Shown: one piece after another, positions 43,218 to 49,770 of the stretch
Layout of the letters: each line of letters opens with the position of its first letter
How positions within the stretch are numbered: the first letter of the stretch is position 1
Assembly: GCA_040752275.1 (NCBI GenBank)
Contig: JBFMFH010000002.1
Coordinates: forward strand, 74,809 to 138,808
Length of the DNA: 64,000 nt
DNA from: JBFMFH01 sp040752275
GTDB taxonomy: Bacteria > Acidobacteriota > Vicinamibacteria > Vicinamibacterales > JAKQTR01
Reading direction: 5' to 3'
Notes under the pieces: generated by a model
What the model saw: only the letters and a program-made list of their open reading frames with translations
Told to the model about the DNA's origin: nothing
Databases searched by the model: none
Program-made: the position numbers and the translations under genes

Positions 43218-44854
43218 TGAACCTCCTGGACATCAAGACCCCGGCCACCGCCCAGGCGGGGGCACTCAAGAGCGACTACGGGCTCGACAACCACGGGCTG
43301 TCGAACCTGGGGACCGTGTTCTGGAACCTGCCGACGGAGGCCCTCTACGAGGAGATCGTCTTCAGGCGGGAGGGCCACATCACCAAGGACGGGCCGGTCG
43401 TCATGAACACCGGCAAACACACGGCGCGATCGGCCAACGACAAGTTCGTCGTCCGCGAGCCGACGACCGAGGAGCACGTCTGGTGGGGCCAGTACAATCG
43501 GCCATTCGCCCCGGCCAAGTTCAACGAGCTGTACGCCCGGATGCAGGGGTACCTCCAGAATCGTGACCTCTTCGTCCAGGACTGCTACGTCGGGGCGGAC
43601 CCGGACTACCGCATGCCGGTGCGCATCATCACGGAGCTCGCGTGGCACAGTCTGTTTGCCCGCAACATGTTCATCGTGCCGAAGACGAACGAGGAGCTGC
43701 GGCGGCACGTGCCCGACTTCACCGTCATCGCGTGCCCGGGGTTCAAGGGGATCCAGCAGATCGACGGCACGGCGTCGAACACGTTCATCGCCCTCAACTT
43801 CGATCAGCGCCTCTGCATCATCGGCAACACCGGCTATGCCGGCGAGATCAAGAAGTCCGTGTTCACCGTCCTGAACTACCTCCTGCCGCTGCAGGGAGTG
43901 TTCCCCATGCACGCCTCCGCGAACGTGGGCCCCGACGGCGACGCTGCGGTCTTCTTCGGCCTGTCGGGCACGGGCAAGACCACGCTCTCGGCCGATCCCT
44001 CGCGCGGCCTCATCGGCGACGACGAGCACGGATGGAGCGACAACGGCGTGTTCAACTTCGAGGCCGGGTGCTACGCAAAGGTGATCCAGCTCTCGCCGGC
44101 CGCCGAGCCCCAGATCTACGCCGCCACCCACCGGTTTGGCACCATTCTGGAGAACGTCGTCTTCGATCCGGTCACCCGTCTGATCGACCTCGACGACCCG
44201 GTGCTGACCGAGAACACACGGGCCTCGTACCCGCTCGAGTTCATCGAGAACGCCCTGCCCGAGAAGCGGGCCGGGCACCCGAAGAACGTGATCTTCCTCA
44301 CGTGTGACGCGTCAGGGGTGATGCCTCCGATCGCCAGGTTGACCGTTGACCAGGCGCGCTACCAGTTCATCTCCGGCTACACGTCGAAGATCGCCGGGAC
44401 GGAGGTGGGACTCGGCAAGGAGCCGGAGATTACCTTCAGCACCTGCTTCGGCGCGCCATTCATGGTGCATCAACCGGACTTCTACGCGCGCCTGCTCAAG
44501 GACAAGGTCCTGCGCTACGGCGTCGATTGCTGGCTGGTGAACACCGGTTGGGTCGGCGGCCCATACGGCGTGGGCAAGCGCATCAGCATCCGCTACACGC
44601 GGGCCATGCTGAATGCCGCCCTGAGCGGCAAGCTCCGGGAAGTGGCGTTCACCACCGATCCCGTCTTCGGCTTCCAGGTGCCGAAGACCTGCCCGGACGT
44701 GCCCGACCACGTCCTCGATCCGGCCAGTTCGTGGCCGAGCCGGGATCTGTACCGCCAGCGGTACGCGCAGCTGGCCGCGCGGTTCATCGACAACTTCAAG
44801 AAGTTCGATACCGCGGAAGCCAGAGAGGTGGAGAAGGCGGGACCCCGGATCTGA
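43214..44854 (+). CDS. pckA: Phosphoenolpyruvate carboxykinase (ATP)
   Basis: 546 residues. Turns oxaloacetate into PEP for gluconeogenesis. P-loop GLSGTGKTTLS (249-259), the oxaloacetate/metal region FPMHASANVG, LIGDDEHGW, NTGYAGEIKKS and NTGWVGGPYGVGKRI are intact. ATG 43214 (AGGGA 6 nt before it) overlaps the aspC stop; an immediately following ATG at 43217 is the alternative. Confidence 0.96.
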   Translation: MMNLLDIKTPATAQAGALKSDYGLDNHGLSNLGTVFWNLPTEALYEEIVFRREGHITKDGPVVMNTGKHTARSANDKFVVREPTTEEHVWWGQYNRPFAPAKFNELYARMQGYLQNRDLFVQDCYVGADPDYRMPVRIITELAWHSLFARNMFIVPKTNEELRRHVPDFTVIACPGFKGIQQIDGTASNTFIALNFDQRLCIIGNTGYAGEIKKSVFTVLNYLLPLQGVFPMHASANVGPDGDAAVFFGLSGTGKTTLSADPSRGLIGDDEHGWSDNGVFNFEAGCYAKVIQLSPAAEPQIYAATHRFGTILENVVFDPVTRLIDLDDPVLTENTRASYPLEFIENALPEKRAGHPKNVIFLTCDASGVMPPIARLTVDQARYQFISGYTSKIAGTEVGLGKEPEITFSTCFGAPFMVHQPDFYARLLKDKVLRYGVDCWLVNTGWVGGPYGVGKRISIRYTRAMLNAALSGKLREVAFTTDPVFGFQVPKTCPDVPDHVLDPASSWPSRDLYRQRYAQLAARFIDNFKKFDTAEAREVEKAGPRI

Positions 44855-44861
44855 TCCTTGC

Positions 44862-44920
44862 CGGGATTCGGGATTCGGGAGTCGGGACTCGGGATTCGGG
44901 ATTCGGGACTCGGGATTCGG
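44862..44920. repeat. Heptanucleotide tandem repeat, CGGGATT family
   Basis: Eight 7-nt units starting 7 nt after the pckA stop: five CGGGATT, two CGGGACT, one CGGGAGT, then CGG. Same unit as 25074-25115 on the opposite strand. In the 172-nt gap before the CoA-binding gene. Confidence 0.92.
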
Positions 44921-45014
44921 TCGGACGCATGCGCGTGCTTCGGAATCCCGCGTCCTGATTCCAGGTGACCCGCCCGCCGCCTGGGCAAAGGGCTGTCCCG
45001 AGTCCCGAAACCCG
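44897..45014 (+). other. Long-range inverted repeat formed by heptamers
   Basis: 44897-44914 (units 6 to 8 of the array) is the reverse complement of 44997-45014 with 17 of 18 bases matching; the 82-nt loop has no gene. Could form a hairpin in the pckA-CoA-binding intercistronic RNA. Confidence 0.6.
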
Positions 45015-45026
45015 AGGGTGATCCCG

Positions 45027-45395
45027 ATGAAGACCGTCGCCATCGTCGGCGCGTCGGCGAATCGATCCAAGTTCGGTAACAAGGCCGTGCGTGCCTTCGT
45101 CCACCGGGGTTACCACGTCGTGCCGATCAACCCCAGGGAGGCCCAGGTCGAGGGCCTGACGGCCTATCCGTCGGTCCTCGGCGTGCCGGGCCCGGTCGAC
45201 CTGGTGTCGCTGTATGTGCCACCGGCGGTCGGGCTCCGCGTCCTCGACGAGATCGCGCAGAAAGGAGTTCCCGAGGTCTGGATCAACCCGGGGGCGGAGA
45301 GTGCGGACCTGCTCGGCCGGGCACGGGCGCTCGCGCTGAAGACGAAGGTCGCCTGCAGCATTCTCAGCATCGGCGAGAGTCCGTCCGCCTATTGA
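45027..45395 (+). CDS. CoA-binding (Rossmann) protein, YccU type
   Basis: 122 residues. VAIVGASANRSKFGNKAVR is the glycine-rich CoA-binding start; YHVVPINPREAQVEG and PEVWINPGAE follow the CoA_binding_2 pattern of small succinyl-CoA-synthetase-like domains. No catalytic partner domain. Start has GAGGGTG 6 nt before ATG 45027. Its stop codon lies within the rho promoter. Confidence 0.88.
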   Translation: MKTVAIVGASANRSKFGNKAVRAFVHRGYHVVPINPREAQVEGLTAYPSVLGVPGPVDLVSLYVPPAVGLRVLDEIAQKGVPEVWINPGAESADLLGRARALALKTKVACSILSIGESPSAY

Positions 45396-45421
45396 CCCGG
45401 ACCTGGGAACCTGCCTATAGT
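45392..45421 (+). promoter_or_regulatory. rho promoter
   Basis: TTGACC (45392-45397), 18-nt spacer, TATAGT (45416-45421), overlapping the stop codon of the CoA-binding gene. Leader of roughly 100 nt before the rho ATG. Confidence 0.65.
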
Positions 45422-45424
45422 TGG

Positions 45425-45525
45425 GGGAAGCAGTACACCCCCAGTCTTCCCGTGGCTGCGGGGGCCCATCCCCCCCGCGTTCGTTCCGATCACTTCAACT
45501 ACCCAACCCGCACACCCGAGTCGAG
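45425..45525 (+). promoter_or_regulatory. rho leader: two hairpins and a C-rich, G-poor stretch
   Basis: Stem GGGAAG (45425-45430)/CTTCCC (45446-45451), then a G5/C5 stem at about 45460-45475. Next comes an unstructured C-rich, G-poor run (about 45490-45518) that looks like a Rho utilisation site. It precedes a rho start with only a poor Shine-Dalgarno. Suggests autogenous attenuation; inference only. Confidence 0.45.
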
Positions 45526-45527
45526 CT

Positions 45528-46940
45528 ATGGCAAACACGCAGAAGCGCCAATCCCAACCACGGGCCTCCAACGGGCAGACCGCGCCCGCCCCCGAACCGG
45601 AGGTTGTGACGCCGCCGGCCGACGGGCCGGGCGAAGCCGCGAAGAGTGCGGCACCGAGTGGCGCGCAGCGGAAGTCCGCCGATGGACTCAACATCGGTGA
45701 GCTGAAGGACATGAGCATCCAGAAGCTCACGCAGATCGCAAAGGACCTCAATGTTGCGGGTGCGACCGGCATGCGCAAGCAGGAGCTGATCTTCCAGATC
45801 CTGAAGGCCCAGACCGAGCAGAGCGGCTACATCTTCTCCGAGGGTGTGCTCGAGGTGCTGCCGGACGGCTTCGGCTTCCTTCGAGCGCCCGACTACAACT
45901 ACCTGCCGGGACCGGACGACATCTACGTCTCGCCATCCCAGATCCGCAAGTTCGACCTGCAGACAGGAGATACCGTCTCAGGGCAGATTCGACCGCCGAA
46001 GGAAGGGGAGCGGTACTTCGCCCTCATCAAGGTCGAGGCGGTCAACTTCGAATCGCCCGAACAGGCGCGCGAGAAGCTGTTTTTCGAGAACCTGACGCCG
46101 CTCTATCCCCAGGAGGCCATCCATCTCGAAACCGCAGCCGACAACCTCTCGGCGCGGGTCATGGACCTGATGACGCCTATCGGCAAGGGCCAGCGCGGTC
46201 TCATCGTGGCGCCGCCGCGCACGGGCAAGACCATGCTGCTGCAGAACATCGCGCAGTCGGTGGCGCAGAACCACCCCGAGGTGTACCTCATCGTCCTGCT
46301 CATCGACGAACGTCCGGAAGAGGTCACCGACATGCAGCGATCGGTGCAGGGCGAGGTCATCTCATCCACCTTCGACGAACCGGCGCAACGCCACGTGCAG
46401 GTGGCCGAGATGGTCATCGAGAAGGCCAAGCGCCTCGTCGAGCACAAGAAGGATGTCCTGATCCTGCTCGACTCGATCACCCGGCTGGCCAGGGCCTACA
46501 ACACGGTCATCCCGCCGTCGGGGAAGGTGCTTTCCGGCGGTCTCGACTCGAATGCCCTGCAGAAGCCGAAGCGGTTCTTCGGGGCCGCCCGCAACATCGA
46601 GGAAGGCGGCTCGCTGACGATCATCGCGACCGCGCTCATCGACACGGGATCGCGCATGGACGATGTGATCTTCGAGGAATTCAAGGGCACCGGCAACATG
46701 GAGATTCACCTCGACCGCAAGCTGGTGGACAAGCGCGTGTTCCCGGCGATCGACATCCAGAAGAGCGGGACCCGCAAGGAGGAGTTGCTCATCGCGCGCG
46801 AGGAACTGAACCGCATCTGGGTACTCCGGAAGGTGCTCAACCCTCTGTCGCCCGTCGAGGCCATGGAACTGCTGCTCGACAAGATGGCCAAGACAAGGGG
46901 CAATACCGAGTTCCTGGCGTCGATGCAGAGGGTAGGGTAG
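45528..46940 (+). CDS. rho: Transcription termination factor Rho
   Basis: 470 residues. Hexameric RNA helicase. A Gln/Pro/Ala-rich N-terminal extension of about 50 residues precedes the N-terminal helical domain. The cold-shock-like RNA-binding domain (GVLEVLPDGFGFLRAPDYNYL) binds C-rich RNA. Walker A APPRTGKTML (228-237), LLIDERPEEVTDM, Q-loop and R-loop (GGLDSNALQKPKRFFGAARNIEEGGSL) are conserved. Nothing is missing. Confidence 0.97.
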   Translation: MANTQKRQSQPRASNGQTAPAPEPEVVTPPADGPGEAAKSAAPSGAQRKSADGLNIGELKDMSIQKLTQIAKDLNVAGATGMRKQELIFQILKAQTEQSGYIFSEGVLEVLPDGFGFLRAPDYNYLPGPDDIYVSPSQIRKFDLQTGDTVSGQIRPPKEGERYFALIKVEAVNFESPEQAREKLFFENLTPLYPQEAIHLETAADNLSARVMDLMTPIGKGQRGLIVAPPRTGKTMLLQNIAQSVAQNHPEVYLIVLLIDERPEEVTDMQRSVQGEVISSTFDEPAQRHVQVAEMVIEKAKRLVEHKKDVLILLDSITRLARAYNTVIPPSGKVLSGGLDSNALQKPKRFFGAARNIEEGGSLTIIATALIDTGSRMDDVIFEEFKGTGNMEIHLDRKLVDKRVFPAIDIQKSGTRKEELLIAREELNRIWVLRKVLNPLSPVEAMELLLDKMAKTRGNTEFLASMQRVG

Positions 46941-46949
46941 GGAGCGGAC

Positions 46950-46970
46950 GGGGACCGGGGGGCGGGGACC
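46950..46970. repeat. GGGGACC heptamer repeat, three units
   Basis: GGGGACC, GGGGGGC, GGGGACC in the gap between rho and the CDGSH gene. Same motif as the arrays at 47242 and 63813. Confidence 0.7.
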
Positions 46971-46995
46971 ACGGACTGTCCGAGTGGAGATCACG

Positions 46996-47220
46996 ATGGC
47001 CAAGATCACGGTCAGACAGAACGGGTCGCTGCTGGTGGACGGCGACGACGTGACGGTGGTGGACTGGACTGGCGCGGAGTACCCGGTGCCGAAGCGGCCG
47101 TTCTCGCTGTGCCGCTGCGGCGCGTCAGGCCGCAAGCCGTTCTGCGACGGGTCGCACAATCGCATCGGCTTCCAGGCGGCCGAGGCCGCCGCGCCCTCCA
47201 CGACCGACCAGAAGGCGTAG
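46996..47220 (+). CDS. CDGSH iron-sulfur domain protein
   Basis: 74 residues. CRCGASGRKPFCDGSH gives the three Cys and one His ligands of the 2Fe-2S CDGSH fold (C-x-C-x2-S-x3-P-x-C-D-G-S-H). The short N-terminal beta part (ITVRQNGSLLVDGDDVTVVDW) is typical of bacterial members with redox or electron-transfer roles. ATG 46996 has GTGGAGA about 6 nt upstream, better than GTG 46984. Follows rho in the same direction. Confidence 0.88.
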   Translation: MAKITVRQNGSLLVDGDDVTVVDWTGAEYPVPKRPFSLCRCGASGRKPFCDGSHNRIGFQAAEAAAPSTTDQKA

Positions 47221-47535
47221 GCCGGGCGGGATGATCCTCGTTGGGACCGGGGACCAGGGGCCGGGGCTGGATTCCGGGCGCCGCCTCTTCCTCGGCCCCA
47301 CGAACGGTACCCTGGGACATGCCGAGGGATTCGGCCCCGGAATGACGGTTCTCCGAGGATCCCGGACGAGCCCCGCCGCGGCCTGCGGCCGGAGTAGACG
47401 GGCTGGTGATCCCGAGCGGGTGGCGCCGGACGGGCGCCCGCCGCGGCGGAAGGCCCCCAGCCGTGGTCACGTTTTTGGGCCTGAGCAGCGGTGGGCTGTC
47501 CGGCGACAGGACCCGCGAGGGGAGGATCACAGACG
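47221..47535. other. Intergenic region with dispersed repeats
   Basis: 315 nt without a credible gene. It holds about four degenerate GGGGACC heptamers (47242-47269), a CCTCGG/CCGAGG stem at its middle, the 34-nt element at 47364-47397, and the ribosome site GGGGAGG (47518-47524) of the next gene. No clear promoter. Confidence 0.6.
47364..47397. repeat. 34-nt dispersed element, copy 1
   Basis: Identical over 34 nt to 63850-63883. Its core GCCGC-GGCCT-GCGGC forms a small hairpin (5-bp stem). Next to GGGGACC-type heptamers in both copies. Confidence 0.9.
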
Positions 47536-49608
47536 ATGGCCATCCCGATGGGCCGCAGGGAGATCGCACGCTCGCGGCAGCGCCCGTCGCGCCTCGTTAC
47601 GGCGGCGCTCGGCTTGGCTGGTGTCGCGGCCGCATGCGGAGGCACCCAGCCTCCCGCGTCATCGTCGAAGGTCGAGCCGCACCCGTCGATCCTGCTCGTC
47701 ACCCTCGACACGACCCGTGCGGATGCCATCGGGCCGGACGCCGCGGGTGTGGAGACCCCTGCGTTCAACGCGCTGGTCGCGCGCGGCCGCCGCTTCATCC
47801 AGGCCTACGCCACCGTTCCCGAGACGCTTCCCTCGCACGCGTCGATCCTGACCGGGCTCTACCCGGCGGGCCACCTCGTCCACGAGAATGGCCGGTTCCT
47901 CGACCAGGCCGTTCCACTGCTCGCCGAACGGCTGAAGCAGATCGGCTACCGTACGGGGGCATTCGTCTCCTCATTCTCTCTGTCGCGGCGCTTCGGCCTG
48001 GCGCGCGGGTTCGATGTGTACGACGATGAGCAGCCTGTCGCCGGTCTCGAACGCACCGCGCGAGACACAACGGACCGCGCCATCGCGTTCCTGGCCCACG
48101 GCGGAGATGCACCACTGCTCCTGTGGGTCCACTACTTCGAGCCGCACGCCCCATACGAGCCCCCGGAGCCGTTCCGATCCCGATACGCGGCCATGCCCTA
48201 CCTGGGCGAGGTGGCCGCGATGGACGAGGAGCTCGGCCGGCTCGTGAAGGCCTTCGAAGGGCGATCGGCGGGGCCGACGGCGATGGCGGTCGTGGGCGAT
48301 CACGGCGAAGGGTTGGGCGATCACGGCGAGTTGCAGCACGGGGTGCTGCTATATCAGTCGACGATGCATGTGCCGCTGGTACTGGTGGGACCTGGCATGC
48401 CGGCGGAAGTGGTCGATGAGCCGGTCAGCACACGCCGCGTATTCCACACACTGGCTGACTGGGCCGGGCTCGGCTCGGATCTCAGTCTGCGCGGGGCAGC
48501 AGAGCCGGTGGTGCTGGGCGAGGCCATGAAGCCGTTCCTGGAGTACGGGTGGCAGCCGCAAGTCATGGGTGTAGTGGGAACGAAGAAGGCGATCGTCGCG
48601 GGCCGCACCGAAGTCTACGACGTCCTGGCCGACCCTGCGGAGCGCGGAGATCTCGGATCCGCGACGGCGCTTCCAGCCGCCCTGAGGACCGCCCTGGACG
48701 ACTACCCCGTGCCCTCGCCGGAATCCGCCCGGGCACCCGAGGCGCTAACACCCGAGGCGCGGCAGAAGCTGGCCAGCCTCGGCTACGTCAGCAGCACGGC
48801 GGTGCCAGCTGTCCGCCGGGACGCACCGCGCCCCGTGGACATGGCGCATCTCTTCGACGTGATCGAGCAGGCCTCGACTCTGTTCGTACAGGGGCAGTAC
48901 GCGAGGGCCCTCCCGCTGCTCGAGCGGATCCTGCGCCAGGACCGCTACAACCTCGATGCGGCGCTACGCCTCGCCACCGCGCACTCGATGCTGGGCCGCG
49001 ATACCGAGGCGCGGGCGGCGTTTCAGCGGGCGGCCGAGATCGCGCCGCGCTCGCCGGACGTGCGGGTCTACCTGGCGCTGCACTACGCCAGAGGGAGGGA
49101 CTGGCCGCAGGCCGAGCCCATGCTCGAGCAGGTCCTCGCGGAGATGCCCGAGCGGCTGCCGGCCCTCGAGGCCCTCGCCTCGATCCGAGAGCGTCAGGGA
49201 CGGACTGCCGAGGCGGTCGACCTGTGGCTGCGCGTGTACGCGCTGCGCGCGGCCGGGCCAGCCGATCTCGTGCGAGTGGGCGAATTGGCAATGGAGGCCG
49301 GGCGGACCGATGTCGCCATCTCCTCGTTCGAGCGCGCGCGCATCACGCAGGGGTCCTCGTTCCGGCACGACCTCGAGCTGGGCGTACTCTATCTGGCGGC
49401 CCGGCGGTTCGTGGACGCGCGCGAGGCACTCGATCGCGTGCCGGCGTCACACCCCGCCTATCCGATGGCCCTGTTCAAACGGGCCCAGGTGAGCGTGCTC
49501 CTCAACGAGCCAGACCGCGCCCGGCGGATCGCTCTGGCCCGCGAGCGCGCGGACGCCACGACGCGGGCGCTGATTGCGAGGGAACGGCTGTTCATCGGTG
49601 TCAAGTGA
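47536..49608 (+). CDS. Sulfatase-like lipoprotein with C-terminal TPR domain
   Basis: 690 residues. Lipobox ending in C34 (VAAAC) predicts membrane anchoring. The alkaline phosphatase-superfamily domain (about 50-390) has TLDTTRAD (metal Asp58), the PETLPSHASILTG nucleophile segment, FEPHAPY and GDHGEGLGDHG metal residues. Where formylglycine sulfatases have C/S-x-P-x-R, this has T98-L-P-S-H, so sulfatase activity is doubtful; a Thr nucleophile suggests a phosphoester or phosphotransferase reaction. About six TPR units fill 435-670. Start has GGGGAGG about 11 nt upstream. Confidence 0.85.
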   Translation: MAIPMGRREIARSRQRPSRLVTAALGLAGVAAACGGTQPPASSSKVEPHPSILLVTLDTTRADAIGPDAAGVETPAFNALVARGRRFIQAYATVPETLPSHASILTGLYPAGHLVHENGRFLDQAVPLLAERLKQIGYRTGAFVSSFSLSRRFGLARGFDVYDDEQPVAGLERTARDTTDRAIAFLAHGGDAPLLLWVHYFEPHAPYEPPEPFRSRYAAMPYLGEVAAMDEELGRLVKAFEGRSAGPTAMAVVGDHGEGLGDHGELQHGVLLYQSTMHVPLVLVGPGMPAEVVDEPVSTRRVFHTLADWAGLGSDLSLRGAAEPVVLGEAMKPFLEYGWQPQVMGVVGTKKAIVAGRTEVYDVLADPAERGDLGSATALPAALRTALDDYPVPSPESARAPEALTPEARQKLASLGYVSSTAVPAVRRDAPRPVDMAHLFDVIEQASTLFVQGQYARALPLLERILRQDRYNLDAALRLATAHSMLGRDTEARAAFQRAAEIAPRSPDVRVYLALHYARGRDWPQAEPMLEQVLAEMPERLPALEALASIRERQGRTAEAVDLWLRVYALRAAGPADLVRVGELAMEAGRTDVAISSFERARITQGSSFRHDLELGVLYLAARRFVDAREALDRVPASHPAYPMALFKRAQVSVLLNEPDRARRIALARERADATTRALIARERLFIGVK

Positions 49609-49619
49609 CCTGAGTCTGT

Positions 49620-49676
<57 letters not shown>

Positions 49677-49715
49677 AGAAGGGAAGGAGTCCTGACCTCC
49701 GTCGGGAAGCGAACC

Positions 49716-49744
49716 GGGCCCGGCCGCGCGATACGACCGGGCCC
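49716..49744. terminator. Hairpin between two convergent genes
   Basis: GGGCCCGG (49716-49723), 13-nt loop, CCGGGCCC (49737-49744), lying between the convergent sulfatase-like gene and the TonB receptor gene. 8 bp, no T-run; could serve both strands as a terminator. Confidence 0.5.
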
Positions 49745-49770
49745 GGGCTCTGCAACCGCTCGGGCCGGGC

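Noticed and set aside
46984..46995. Upstream GTG start for the CDGSH gene
   Set aside because: It overlaps the ribosome site GTGGAGA that fits the ATG at 46996.
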